DNA of 64,000 bases, from NCBI RefSeq assembly GCF_006442205.1, contig NZ_VFVR01000001.1, positions 248,001 to 312,000 of the forward strand, given 5' to 3'. Of the stretch, positions 54,885-64,000 are shown piece by piece; positions within the stretch are counted from its first letter, which is position 1; every line of letters starts with the position of its first letter. The position numbers were made by a program, and so were the translations under genes. The DNA comes from Mesorhizobium sp. B2-3-12 (GTDB lineage: Bacteria > Pseudomonadota > Alphaproteobacteria > Rhizobiales > Rhizobiaceae). Under the pieces are notes generated by a model that made no database searches, was not told the origin of the DNA, and saw nothing but the letters and a program-made list of their open reading frames with translations.

Positions 54885-56720
54885 ATGGCGGCAGAGGCAT
54901 CGGGGAGCGATCTCATTCAGGTGGTGGCGCTGCTGGCGGCGGGCGTGGTGGCCGTGCCGATCTTCAAGCGCATGGGCCTCGGCTCGATTCTCGGCTATCT
55001 CGCCGCCGGCGTTGTGATCGGCCCGTTCGGCATCGGCGTCTTTTCCGAATCGGGAGCCATCCTGCATGTCGCCGAGCTTGGCGTCGTCATGTTCCTGTTC
55101 ATCATCGGCCTGGAAATGCAGCCGTCGCGGCTCTGGGGCCTGCGCCGCGAGATCTTCGGGCTGGGCGCGCTTCAAGTCGGGGTCTGCGCGGTGCTCCTGA
55201 CCGTTGTCGGCATGGCCGGAGGCTTTCCGATCGCGCAATCCTTCGTCGCCGGCGCCGGTTTCGTGCTGACCTCGACCGCCATCGTCATGCAGCTTCTGGA
55301 GGAGCGCGGCGAAATGGCCTCGCCCAAGGGCCAGCGCATCGTCTCCATCCTGCTGCTGGAGGACCTGGCCATCGTGCCGCTGCTGGCCCTGATCGCCTTC
55401 CTGGCGCCCGGCGGTGCCGACACGAGCCTGTCGGAGCGGCTGACCGAGGTCGGTATCGGCCTCGCCGCGATCGTCGGACTGGTGGTGGCGGGACGCTACC
55501 TGCTCAACCCCTTCTTCCGCATCCTGGCGGATGCCCGTGCGCGCGAGGTGATGACGGCCGCGGCTCTGCTCGTCGTGCTCGGCTCGGCGCTCGCCATGCA
55601 GCTCAGCGGTCTCTCGATGGCGATGGGTGCGTTCTTGGCCGGCGTGCTGCTCTCGGAATCGACCTTCCGCCATCAGCTCGAAGCCGACATCGAGCCGTTT
55701 CGCGGCATCCTGCTCGGTCTGTTCTTCCTCGCCGTCGGCATGTCGCTCGACCTGCATGTCGTGGCCGCGAACTGGAAGATGATCGCCGTCTATGTCGTCG
55801 CCTATATGGTGATGAAGGCCATCGGCATCTACATCGTCGCCCGCGTCCTGAAATCAGGCCACCGCGAGGCGCTGGAGCGCGCGGTCTTCATGGCGCAAGG
55901 CGGTGAGTTCGCCTTCGTGCTTTATTCGGCGGCCGCGGCCGTCGGCATCATCGACGGCCAGGCGAACGCGACGCTGACGGCGATCGTCATCATCTCCATG
56001 GTGCTCACCCCACTGGCGATCATTGCCTTGCGCTATGTCACGCCGCGCGACGAGCAGTCGCTGGACGGCGTCGATGTCGCCGAAGGGCTGACCGGCAGCG
56101 TGCTGATCATCGGCTTCGGCCGTTTCGGCCAGATCGCCAGCCAGCCGCTGCTCTTGCGCGGCATCGACGTCTCGATCATCGACAACGATGTCGAGATGAT
56201 CCAGGCGGCGGCCGATTTCGGCTTCAAGGTCTATTATGGCGACGGCACAAGGCTGGACATCCTTCATGCCGCCGGCGCCGGCCGGGCGCGGGCCGTGCTG
56301 ATCTGCGTCGACAAGGCCGATGTCGCCGTTCGCATCGCCGAGCTCGTCAAGGCCGAGTTTCCCTTGCTTACGGTGTTGGCGCGTGCCTTCGATCGCGGCA
56401 CGGCCCTGCAGCTCATTCGCGCCGGCGTCGACTATCAACTGCGCGAAACTTTCGAATCGGCTTTGGTTTTCGGCGGCTCGGCCCTGGAATCGCTCGGCGT
56501 CGATCCTGAAGACGTCGCCGAGACGATCGAGGATGTCAGGCGCCGCGACACCGACCGGTTCGAAACCCAGCTCGCCGAGGGCATCCGCGCCGGCCAACGC
56601 TTCCTGAGGGGTAATATCGGTACGCCGATCCCGACCCCGCTGTCGACGCCGCGCCGTCCCGGCCAGGCGCTCAACGAGGAAACGGCCGGCGTCCTTCATA
56701 AATCCGAAACCACCGATTGA
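54885..56720 (+). CDS. CPA2-type cation:proton antiporter, KefB-like
   Basis: A 611-residue protein with a 12-helix antiporter domain (LGSILGYLAAGVVIGPFGIGVF, LGVVMFLFIIGLEMQPSRLWGLR, FVLTSTAIVMQLLEERGE) and a C-terminal TrkA-N domain (GSVLIIGFGRFGQIASQPLLLRG, IIDNDVEMIQAAADFGFKVYYGDGTR) that binds NAD(H)/nucleotide. This is the KefB/KefC layout of glutathione-gated potassium efflux; no KefF/KefG partner gene is next to it. ATG at 54885 with AAGGGA upstream; an in-frame ATG 11 codons earlier is an alternative. It is divergent from the AraC gene. Confidence 0.9.
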   Translation: MAAEASGSDLIQVVALLAAGVVAVPIFKRMGLGSILGYLAAGVVIGPFGIGVFSESGAILHVAELGVVMFLFIIGLEMQPSRLWGLRREIFGLGALQVGVCAVLLTVVGMAGGFPIAQSFVAGAGFVLTSTAIVMQLLEERGEMASPKGQRIVSILLLEDLAIVPLLALIAFLAPGGADTSLSERLTEVGIGLAAIVGLVVAGRYLLNPFFRILADARAREVMTAAALLVVLGSALAMQLSGLSMAMGAFLAGVLLSESTFRHQLEADIEPFRGILLGLFFLAVGMSLDLHVVAANWKMIAVYVVAYMVMKAIGIYIVARVLKSGHREALERAVFMAQGGEFAFVLYSAAAAVGIIDGQANATLTAIVIISMVLTPLAIIALRYVTPRDEQSLDGVDVAEGLTGSVLIIGFGRFGQIASQPLLLRGIDVSIIDNDVEMIQAAADFGFKVYYGDGTRLDILHAAGAGRARAVLICVDKADVAVRIAELVKAEFPLLTVLARAFDRGTALQLIRAGVDYQLRETFESALVFGGSALESLGVDPEDVAETIEDVRRRDTDRFETQLAEGIRAGQRFLRGNIGTPIPTPLSTPRRPGQALNEETAGVLHKSETTD

Positions 56721-56734
56721 ACAGGAGACCATGC

Positions 56735-57280
56735 ATGGAACTGGACGGCAGGGCCCTGTCGGTCACCAAATTCTGGCGCGATGCCGGCGAGGACGCATGG
56801 TTCGAGAAGAACGACGCTTTCGATGCCGATTTCCGCAACCGCTTCCTCGACCTGCACTACGCCGCCGCGCGGCGTGAGTGCGACGCCTGGTCGGATCATG
56901 CAGAGGGCTCACTGGCGCTGATGATCCTGCTCGACCAGTTTCCGCGCAACTGCTTTCGCGGTACCGGACACATGTGTGCGACCGACCCGCTGGCAAAGCA
57001 TTTCGCTGAAAAAGCAGTCCTCGCCGGCCACGATGTGCTGCTGGAACCGGCGGTCCGCGTGTTCCTCTATTTGCCGTTCGAACATTCGGAAAACCTTGCC
57101 GACCAGGAGCGGTCGGTCGAACTTCACACCGCCAGGGCCGAGTTCAATCTGAAATACGCGCTGGAGCACCGCGACATCATCCAGCGCTTCGGCCGCTTTC
57201 CGCACCGCAACAGGATGCTCGGACGCGAAACGACGGCGGAGGAAAAGGCATTCCTGGACGAAGGTGGTTTCGCGGGCTGA
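56735..57280 (+). CDS. DUF924 protein
   Basis: A 181-residue DUF924 protein. It begins VTKFWRDAGEDAWFEKNDAFDADF and has the family hallmarks LALMILLDQFPRNCFRGTGHMCATD, FLYLPFEHSENLADQERSVELH and RFGRFPHRNRMLGRETTAEE. The fold is helical (TPR-like); function unknown. ATG at 56735 with AGGAG 9 nt upstream. It starts 14 bp after the antiporter gene, so probably the same transcript. Confidence 0.9.
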   Translation: MELDGRALSVTKFWRDAGEDAWFEKNDAFDADFRNRFLDLHYAAARRECDAWSDHAEGSLALMILLDQFPRNCFRGTGHMCATDPLAKHFAEKAVLAGHDVLLEPAVRVFLYLPFEHSENLADQERSVELHTARAEFNLKYALEHRDIIQRFGRFPHRNRMLGRETTAEEKAFLDEGGFAG

Positions 57281-57334
57281 CGCTTTCCGCTGCAGCGTGC
57301 GTCGCCATTGCAGCGGACTGCAATCGAGGGCCAG

Positions 57335-57416
57335 TCACCTCGCGAAGAGGTGAACGGACGAGCCCTCAAATCAACCATATTCCGGTCGATCGCCAGGCTG
57401 ATCGCCGCCAGGGCGA
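57335..57416 (+). other. Structured leader ahead of the cytochrome gene
   Basis: TCACCTC-GCGAA-GAGGTGA (57335-57353) is a perfect 7-bp hairpin, and farther on CCGGTCG and CGACCGG (about 57382-57421) form a second long-range stem. They lie in the 148-bp gap between DUF924 and cytochrome b561 genes. They may be a terminator remnant or a 5' leader; no T-run follows. Confidence 0.3.
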
Positions 57417-57428
57417 CCGGAGAATCGC

Positions 57429-57986
57429 ATGTCCACTGTTGCCGGGGCCACCTCGGATACGCCAACCCCACGCTACCGGCTGTCTCAACGCATCCTGCAC
57501 TGGCTGATGGCCGTCATCATCATTTCAGCGCTCGTCATCGGCCTTTACTGCTCGTATCTCGAGCAGGGCACGGCGCTGCGCCGTGCATTGCTCGACGTGC
57601 ACAAGTCGCTCGGCATGACAGCGCTTGTCTTGATCGCGATCCGCCTGCCGCTCAGGCTTTCTTTCGGTGAACCCGCAAACCGGCAACCGCTTGGCACCTT
57701 GATTCACTATGCCGCTCGCTGCACGCATGTCCTGCTTTACGCGCTGATGATCCTGATGCCGCTCGCCGGCTACATCACCTCCGCGGCAGGCGGTCACGAT
57801 CTGCCATGGTTCGGACTGTTCCAGTGGCCTGACGTCCTGCCGCTCGACAAGCCGCTGGAGAGGGTCGCCGCCCAAATCCATGAGTTTGGCGCCTATTGCC
57901 TGTATGCGATCCTTGGGCTCCATGTGCTGGCTGCCCTTTGGCATCATCTTTTCCGCAGGGATGATGTGCTGGGGCGGATGCTGTAA
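57429..57986 (+). CDS. Cytochrome b561-type membrane protein
   Basis: A 185-residue di-heme cytochrome b of four membrane helices. The His heme ligands are in QRILHWLMAVIIISAL, LLDVHKSLGMTALVLI, ARCTHVLLYALMILMPLAGYI and LGLHVLAALWHHLFRRDD. Such proteins pass electrons between quinol and oxygen or a periplasmic acceptor and are often linked to superoxide. The ATG follows GGAGAATCGC. It converges on folK with 11 bp between the stops. Confidence 0.9.
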   Translation: MSTVAGATSDTPTPRYRLSQRILHWLMAVIIISALVIGLYCSYLEQGTALRRALLDVHKSLGMTALVLIAIRLPLRLSFGEPANRQPLGTLIHYAARCTHVLLYALMILMPLAGYITSAAGGHDLPWFGLFQWPDVLPLDKPLERVAAQIHEFGAYCLYAILGLHVLAALWHHLFRRDDVLGRML

Positions 57987-57997
57987 CCGGCTCGGCC

Positions 57998-58510
57998 CTA
58001 CCGCAGCCACCAGTCGCGGCCGGATGGCAGTCGCTCGATGCCGGCCGCGTCGACCGAGCCCAGCCGATCGACCACGCTTCTGCCGGCGATGGCAAGATCC
58101 GGCGCGATCTCGGCCAGCGGCTCCAGCACGAAGGCGCGCTCCAGCATGCGCGGGTGCGGCACTTCCAAGCCCGTTTCATGGATGATGCGGTCGCCGAACA
58201 CCAGGATGTCGATGTCGATCAGGCGCGGCCCCCACCGCTCTTCGCGCACGCGTTTGAGCTTCCGCTCGGCATCGAGGCAGAGGTCGAGCAATGCCCGCGG
58301 CGCCAGCCGGGTCGACAGTCCGGCGGCCGCGTTGAGGAAATCCGGCTGGTCGAGCTTGCCCCAGGGCGGCGTCCGGTAGAGCGAGGAAACAGTGGCCACT
58401 TCGGTAGCGGGATCGGCGTCGAGCAGGCGCAACGCGGCCCCCATCGACGTCGCCGGATCGCCGAGATTGCCGCCGAGGCTCAGATAGACGGTGTTACTCG
58501 GGCCAGACAA
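57998..58510 (-). CDS. folK: 2-Amino-4-hydroxy-6-hydroxymethyldihydropteridine pyrophosphokinase
   Basis: A 170-residue FolK (HPPK). It adds pyrophosphate from ATP to the pterin before FolP acts. LSLGGNLGDPATSMGAALRLL is the standard start, WGPRLIDIDILVFGD holds the metal-binding Asp pair, and VPHPRMLERAFVLEPLAEIAPDL is the C-terminal signature. It overlaps folB by 17 bp and comes last in the folP-folB-folK set. Confidence 0.95.
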   Translation of the reverse strand: MSGPSNTVYLSLGGNLGDPATSMGAALRLLDADPATEVATVSSLYRTPPWGKLDQPDFLNAAAGLSTRLAPRALLDLCLDAERKLKRVREERWGPRLIDIDILVFGDRIIHETGLEVPHPRMLERAFVLEPLAEIAPDLAIAGRSVVDRLGSVDAAGIERLPSGRDWWLR

Positions 58511-58853
58511 CGGTCACCTCGACGTAATCGAGCACGCCAGGCACCGGCGCATTCGGCTTGCGAACGGTAATCTCGGCTTTCCTGATCTGGGGAAAGCGCC
58601 CGGTCAGAGCCTTTGCGACTTCAAGCGCCAAGGCCTCGATCAGGAAGCGCCTGTGTCCGGTGATGATCTCCTCGATGACGGTGAAGGCAACGCCGTAATT
58701 GACGGTTTCCCCGATGGCGTCGTCAACGAGCGCGCGCCCGGGCTCGACGGTGAGCGAGGCATCGACATAGAAGCGCTGTCCCAGCGCTTCTTCCTCATCC
58801 AGCACGCCGTGCCGGGCAAAGAAGGCGCAATTCTTCATGCGGATGACATACAT
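58494..58853 (-). CDS. folB: Dihydroneopterin aldolase
   Basis: A 119-residue FolB. It splits dihydroneopterin to the hydroxymethyl-pterin used by FolK. Signatures are IRMKNCAFFARHGVLDEEEALGQRFYVDA at the N-terminus, with the active-site Glu in GVLDEEEALGQRF, and the catalytic Lys expected near the C-terminus in VRKPNAPVPG. ATG at 58851-58853 lies 4 bp after the folP stop; folK overlaps its end. Confidence 0.95.
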   Translation of the reverse strand: MYVIRMKNCAFFARHGVLDEEEALGQRFYVDASLTVEPGRALVDDAIGETVNYGVAFTVIEEIITGHRRFLIEALALEVAKALTGRFPQIRKAEITVRKPNAPVPGVLDYVEVTVVWPE

Positions 58854-58856
58854 GGC

Positions 58857-59708
58857 TCAGCGTTCCGATCCGACGGTTTGTCGCGCCAGCATAGCATCCG
58901 CCACCGCCAGCGCGTCCACGTTGATTGCGACATCGTGGACGCGAAACAGGTCGGCGCCCTCGAGCCGCAGGATGACGCTTGTCGCCGCCGTGCCCGCCCC
59001 TCTGTCGCCCGGGTCGCGGCCGGTGACCGTGCCGATGAAGCGTTTTCGCGACGTACCCGCCATCAGCGGGAAGCCGAGCGCCGAAAGTTCGCGAAACCGC
59101 GCCATCAGATCGAGATTTTCCTCCGCCGTCTCCTTGGCGAATCCGAATCCGGGGTCGAGCACGATTTGGTCGTCGGCGACGCCATGACGTCGGGCGATTT
59201 CGAGTGATTTTTCCAGGAACACGACCTGGTCCGAAATCACGTCGGACAATTTTTGGCGCCCCCTGCCCGTATGCATGATGATCAATCCGGCACCGGTCTC
59301 GGCCGCCACCCGCGCGATGTCCGGCTCGCGCTGCACGCCCCAGACATCGTTGACGATATGCGCACCGGCCTTGACGGCGAGCCGCGCGGTGTCCGCACGA
59401 TAGGTGTCGACCGAAATCAGCACGTCGCCGGCCCGCGCCAGCGCTTCGATCACCGGCAGAATACGGGCCTGCTCCTCGCCGGCCGAGATCGCCGCGGCGC
59501 CCGGCCGGGTCGATTCTCCTCCGACATCGACGACCGCGGCGCCTTCGCCGATCATGCGGCGCGCCTGGGCCAGCGCCGTCTGGGGTGCATCAAACAGGCC
59601 GCCGTCGGAAAAACTGTCGGGCGTGACATTGAGGATGCCGACGACCACGGCCTTGCCGCCAAGCTCGAGATGACGCCCGTGCGCCAGCCGCCATCGCCTC
59701 GCCGTCAT
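58857..59708 (-). CDS. folP: Dihydropteroate synthase
   Basis: A 283-residue FolP, the target of sulfonamides. It joins p-aminobenzoate to the pterin pyrophosphate. VVGILNVTPDSFSDGGLFD and VDVGGESTRPGA are the classic loops, and VLDPGFGFAKETAEENLDLM and LMAGTSRKRFIG complete the site. Length and order are usual. It is the first gene of folP-folB-folK, an operon on the minus strand divergent from the DUF922 gene. Confidence 0.96.
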   Translation of the reverse strand: MTARRWRLAHGRHLELGGKAVVVGILNVTPDSFSDGGLFDAPQTALAQARRMIGEGAAVVDVGGESTRPGAAAISAGEEQARILPVIEALARAGDVLISVDTYRADTARLAVKAGAHIVNDVWGVQREPDIARVAAETGAGLIIMHTGRGRQKLSDVISDQVVFLEKSLEIARRHGVADDQIVLDPGFGFAKETAEENLDLMARFRELSALGFPLMAGTSRKRFIGTVTGRDPGDRGAGTAATSVILRLEGADLFRVHDVAINVDALAVADAMLARQTVGSER

Positions 59709-59807
59709 TGCTCATCTACCATAGGGTCATCAACGATGTGTGATGCGCATCGGATCAGTTCCGTTGCGCCGGCAAAGGCCGTAAAGCAAGGTGACCGAAG
59801 AGGCAAC

Positions 59808-60431
59808 ATGATGAAACGATCCCTGCTCTGCGCATTGCTGCTTACCGTCGCCGCCGTTCCGGCGGATGCGGCCAATCTGGTGAAGACCTACAGCTATTTC
59901 CCAATTGGCGGCAGAACGCTGGAGGACATCGAAAAACAACTCGCCAAACATGGGCCGCAGGTCAAAAGCACGGGGTCGCGCCACCCTGGCGCCACCCAGA
60001 TGGCCTTCACGACACGCATCAGCTACGCCAGCCAGCCCGGCTCCTGCCGGATCGCCGACGCGGTCGTGACCGTCAAGGTCAAGGTGATCCTTCCCGAATG
60101 GCGCCGCCCGCGCAGAGCCGACGCCGACGTGCGGCTGTTCTGGGATACATTGTCCGCCGACATCAAGCGCCACGAGGACCGTCACGTCGAGATCGCCAAG
60201 AACCACGCCCGCGCGCTGGAAGACGCACTGAAGGCAACGTATCCACGGAAGGATTGCGACGCCGCCAAGGCCAAGGCCGCCGAGATCACGGCGGCAGAGC
60301 TTGCCAGGCATGATCAGGACCAGGTGCGGTTCGACCGCGTCGAAGGCGTCAATTTCGAAAGCCGCATCCTGCGGCTGCTGCGCTACCGTATGCAGCGCAT
60401 CGAAAGCGGTCAGTTACCGCCGCCGGCGTGA
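59808..60431 (+). CDS. Exported DUF922 zinc-protease-like protein
   Basis: A 207-residue protein with a signal peptide (MMKRSLLCALLLTVAAVPAD, then AANL). The mature part has an HExxH motif (KRHEDRHVEIAKNHARALED), typical of DUF922 metallopeptidases, and a C-terminal helical part. FPIGGRTLEDIEKQLAKHGPQ at the start of the domain matches the family. It would act in the periplasm; no target is known. Two consecutive ATG codons start it (59808, 59811), with GAGG upstream. Confidence 0.85.
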   Translation: MMKRSLLCALLLTVAAVPADAANLVKTYSYFPIGGRTLEDIEKQLAKHGPQVKSTGSRHPGATQMAFTTRISYASQPGSCRIADAVVTVKVKVILPEWRRPRRADADVRLFWDTLSADIKRHEDRHVEIAKNHARALEDALKATYPRKDCDAAKAKAAEITAAELARHDQDQVRFDRVEGVNFESRILRLLRYRMQRIESGQLPPPA

Positions 60432-60660
60432 ACCTCGGGCGTGAGCAACGGGACCGGCGCAGGCCAAACGGACCGAAGCATAGGACCAGATTCGAAAAAT
60501 TTCGGACGACGGTCCAAATCGGCCTATATCGGACGACATATCACGGGTTGGCAGGGCACAACCTTCGACACGAGCACCAAGGCCGATCGCGCGGCGGTAG
60601 CACCAGACAAGCCCAACCGGTGACTAACCGCACGGCGCGCAAGCACACGGACAAACGATT

Positions 60661-62142
60661 ATGGACCAGGCTGTCGACAAGCAGACCATGGCGGTTGCAG
60701 CCACGCCGCTGAGCGAAAGCGAAAAGAACGCCATCATCGGCGGCGTCCTCTTGTCGATGCTGCTGGCAGCCCTCGACCAGACCATCGTCGCGCCAGCGAT
60801 GCCGACAATCGGGCGCTCGCTCGGCCATGCCGACTACCTGCCCTGGATCGTCACCGGCTACCTCTTGACCGCGACCGCCGTGGCGCCGCTCTACGGCAAG
60901 ATTTCCGACGTCTATGGGCGTCGACCGACCGTCTATGCGGCAATTCTCATCTTTCTTGCCGGATCGCTGGTCAGCGCAATGGCCCCCAACATGTTCATCC
61001 TTATCCTGGGGCGCGCGATCCAGGGGGCCGGTGGCGGCGGCCTTTTCGCGCTGACGCAGACCGTGGTCGGAGACCTTGTGCCGCCGCGCGAGCGGGCGCG
61101 CTACGCGGCGTGGTTTTCCGGCACGTGGGCAGTCGCCAGCGTCGCAGGGCCGCTGTTGGGCGGCACCTTCGCCGAACATCTGCACTGGTCACTCATCTTC
61201 TGGATCAATATTCCGCTGGGCTTTGTTGCGATGGCGATCATCAACAAGCCGCTCAAGAAGCTGCCGATCGCGGCCAAGAACCACAGCATAGATGGTCTTG
61301 GCGCGCTGCTGCTCATCGTGGCCACGGCGCTGTTGCTGCTGGCGTTGAACTGGGGTGGCAGCGCCTACCCCTGGATGTCGCCGGAAGTCATTGGCGTCCT
61401 GGCCTGCTCCGCGCTTTTTTGGGGCGCCTTTGCCCTGCGGCTGATGCGGGCGGCCGAACCGCTCATTTCGCTCGAGGTACTGGGCAACCCGATCGTCCTG
61501 GCCGGCACCCTGTCGATGTTCCTGCTCCAGGCCTCCAGCGTCGGCCTTGCCGTCTATCTGCCGGTCTATCTGCAATCGATACTTGGCCTGACGGCCAGCC
61601 AGTCGGGCATAGCAATGCTTGGGCTTCTGCTTGGAACCGTGGGCGGCGCCGCTTCCAGCGGCCGGCTGATACCGCGCTTCACCCATTACAAGCGCATCGC
61701 CATGGTCGGCGTCATCTTCGCCATCCTGTGCATGGGCCTGCTGGCCTTTGTCGCCGGCCATGCATCGCTGCTTGTCGTCGAAGTGCTGACCATCTGCATT
61801 GGCCTGGGAACCGGGACGACATTTCCGGTGACCACCGTGTCCGTGCAGAACGCCGTCGACCGTATGCATCTTGGCGTGGCGACAGGGGTGCTAACCTTTC
61901 TGCGGTCGCTGGGCAGTGCATTGGGGGTCGCGATGCTCGGTGCCGTCGCTCTGGGCTTTGGGCTGCCGTTGGCGGGCGAAAGTATTCAGACGGCTGGACA
62001 TGCCGTATCGGCCCAACCCTTCGTGATGATCTTCCTCGTCGCGGCCGGCACTCTTGGACTGGGCCTCGTCACGTTGACGCTGATGCCCGAGAAAGAACTT
62101 CGCGGCCATGTCGACGATACGGCCCCTATCCTGGGGGAGTGA
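60661..62142 (+). CDS. MFS multidrug efflux transporter, DHA2 (EmrB/QacA) type
   Basis: A 493-residue transporter with 14 membrane helices. Motif LLAALDQTIVAPAMPTIGRSLGHADYLPWIVTGYLLTATAVAPLYGKISDVYGRRPTV gives the DHA2 helix-1 and loop signature in pieces, with the acidic Asp in LDQTI that marks proton-linked drug pumps. Substrate unknown; no EmrA-type partner is near. The start ATG at 60661 has no strong ribosome site. The 229-bp gap before it holds no gene I recognise. It converges on the ferredoxin reductase gene with no base between the stops. Confidence 0.85.
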   Translation: MDQAVDKQTMAVAATPLSESEKNAIIGGVLLSMLLAALDQTIVAPAMPTIGRSLGHADYLPWIVTGYLLTATAVAPLYGKISDVYGRRPTVYAAILIFLAGSLVSAMAPNMFILILGRAIQGAGGGGLFALTQTVVGDLVPPRERARYAAWFSGTWAVASVAGPLLGGTFAEHLHWSLIFWINIPLGFVAMAIINKPLKKLPIAAKNHSIDGLGALLLIVATALLLLALNWGGSAYPWMSPEVIGVLACSALFWGAFALRLMRAAEPLISLEVLGNPIVLAGTLSMFLLQASSVGLAVYLPVYLQSILGLTASQSGIAMLGLLLGTVGGAASSGRLIPRFTHYKRIAMVGVIFAILCMGLLAFVAGHASLLVVEVLTICIGLGTGTTFPVTTVSVQNAVDRMHLGVATGVLTFLRSLGSALGVAMLGAVALGFGLPLAGESIQTAGHAVSAQPFVMIFLVAAGTLGLGLVTLTLMPEKELRGHVDDTAPILGE

Positions 62143-63234
<1,092 letters not shown>

Positions 63235-63261
63235 TCAGCGGGAAAAATCACCGAGCTGATT

Positions 63262-63582
63262 TCAGCCCTGACGTTCGGGCACCCGCACGACCAGGCCGTC
63301 GAGCGCGTCGCGCACCTTGATCTGGCAGGACAGGCGCGAGTTCGGCTGGACGTCGTAGGCGAAGTCCAGCATGTCTTCTTCCATCGCCTCGGGTTCGCCG
63401 ACTTCGGCCGTCCATGCCTCGTCGACATAGACATGGCAGGTTGCGCAGGCGCAGGCGCCGCCGCATTCAGCCTCGATACCCGGTACGGCGTTGCGGATGG
63501 CGTTTTCCATGACCGTCGAGCCGTTTTCGGCGTCCACGTCGAACTGTGTGCCGTCATGGGCGATGAAGGTCAGCTTGGTCAT
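63262..63582 (-). CDS. [2Fe-2S] ferredoxin, adrenodoxin type
   Basis: A 106-residue ferredoxin. The cluster ligands are Cys40, Cys46, Cys49 and Cys86 (Cys-x5-Cys-x2-Cys plus a distal one), with an extra Cys44. This is the adrenodoxin/putidaredoxin pattern, which feeds P450s, Fe-S assembly or similar. The reductase gene follows 87 bp downstream, forming an electron-transfer pair. No P450 gene is within the window. Confidence 0.93.
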   Translation of the reverse strand: MTKLTFIAHDGTQFDVDAENGSTVMENAIRNAVPGIEAECGGACACATCHVYVDEAWTAEVGEPEAMEEDMLDFAYDVQPNSRLSCQIKVRDALDGLVVRVPERQG

Positions 63583-63725
63583 TTGTCACCTGAAGGGAGT
63601 TTCACCCGGGACGAAAAGAATTTCGCCCCGACGAAGGGGAGTTTCGCCGGAGATAATCACTCCGGCAAACATGTCAACTGCCGCGCGAAAGCGGCGCTCG
63701 GTGACGTTTTTGTCGCAAACCCGGT

Positions 63726-64000
63726 TCAGCGATTGATGGCGGCGATGAAGTCGCGCACTTCGTCGATCAGCCGGCCAAGCCGCTTGAGGGTCTGGACGTC
63801 CTCCGGCCGGCGCTCGATGTCTGTGGCGCAATCGGCGATGGCAAAGGCGCCAACACCGCGGGCCGATCCCTTCAAACCGTGAGCCAGCAGAAGCCGGTCC
63901 TTGATGTCGGCGTCGACAATTTTGTCGCGCACCGACAATGCCTGCTGTACAAACAGCGCCAGCACCTCTTGCTCGAGGGCGCGATCGCCCATCGTCTGGC
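63726..64000 (-). CDS. HPt (histidine phosphotransfer) domain protein, 5' end beyond the window
   Basis: The visible 91 codons encode an HPt helix bundle. The phosphorylated His lies in LLLAHGLKGSARGVGAFAIADCA (codon at 63879-63881). An ATG at 63990-63992 gives an 88-residue reading, but the frame stays open to the edge (QTMGDRALEQEV), and I recall longer N-termini in homologues, so the true start is probably outside. HPt proteins relay phosphate between hybrid kinases and receivers, so it may work with a hybrid kinase elsewhere. Confidence 0.8.
   Translation of the reverse strand, partial: QTMGDRALEQEVLALFVQQALSVRDKIVDADIKDRLLLAHGLKGSARGVGAFAIADCATDIERRPEDVQTLKRLGRLIDEVRDFIAAINR

Overview
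This 64 kb window looks like chromosomal DNA of an alphaproteobacterium of the order Hyphomicrobiales (Rhizobiales), most likely Mesorhizobium or a close relative. The grounds are high-GC coding sequence, the gene order gyrA-coaD-ppi-ppi-queA-tgt, a CckA hybrid kinase, alphaproteobacterial GTTC-N7-GTTC SOS boxes, the urea transporter urtABCDE behind a sigma-54-type promoter, and short extragenic palindromes of a kind I recall from Mesorhizobium. I see no rRNA, tRNA, CRISPR array, insertion sequence, integrase or phage gene. The window is ordinary chromosome with a few unusual loci.

Layout. 1-1.1 kb: glycerol-3-phosphate genes (start of glpD, and glpR) with candidate operators. 1.1-7.2 kb: an Anbu locus on the minus strand (circularly permuted ATP-grasp, alpha-E, transglutaminase-like, proteasome-like Anbu peptidase), followed by a PLP decarboxylase and preceded by a 14-bp palindrome and a stand-alone Lrp/AsnC-type sensor domain. 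7.2-16.3 kb: DsbA-like oxidoreductase, a small exported protein, then the housekeeping block tgt, small ORF, queA, DMT transporter, two cyclophilins, coaD and gyrA. 16.4-18.8 kb: a frameshifted SulP transporter overlapping a ParB-like gene. 18.8-21.6 kb: AraC regulator, MarC, OsmC. 21.7-27.9 kb: ssb and uvrA, each with an SOS box but separated by an ArsR / AHSA1 / ClpP-paralogue module. 27.9-30.8 kb: GNAT, DUF72, a GGDEF cyclase and a 58-residue ORF. 31-36.9 kb: urtABCDE. 37-42.3 kb: exported protein, PhoX-like phosphatase, a GMC dehydrogenase with its Tat-borne small subunit, and a glyoxalase-like protein. 42.4-51.9 kb: RHH protein, purine nucleoside phosphorylase, cckA, FliO-like protein, dksA, SixA-like phosphatase, ycjX-ycjF. 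52-64 kb: lipoprotein, AraC-MFS pair, KefB-like antiporter, DUF924, cytochrome b561, folP-folB-folK, DUF922 protease, DHA2 efflux pump, ferredoxin with its reductase, and an HPt protein running off the edge.

How the genes work together. The least understood set is the Anbu cluster. Its parts (an amide-bond-forming ATP-grasp, a transglutaminase/peptidase fold and a self-compartmentalising Ntn hydrolase) suggest a peptide synthesis, attachment and removal pathway whose substrate is unknown. Other coherent units are queuosine synthesis (queA, tgt), the SOS-controlled repair genes (ssb, uvrA), the nitrogen-responsive urea uptake system, folate synthesis, and the FNR/ferredoxin pair. Three unrelated housekeeping proteins here (Tgt, DksA, UvrA zinc module 1) have lost cysteine or histidine ligands of their classical structural zinc sites.
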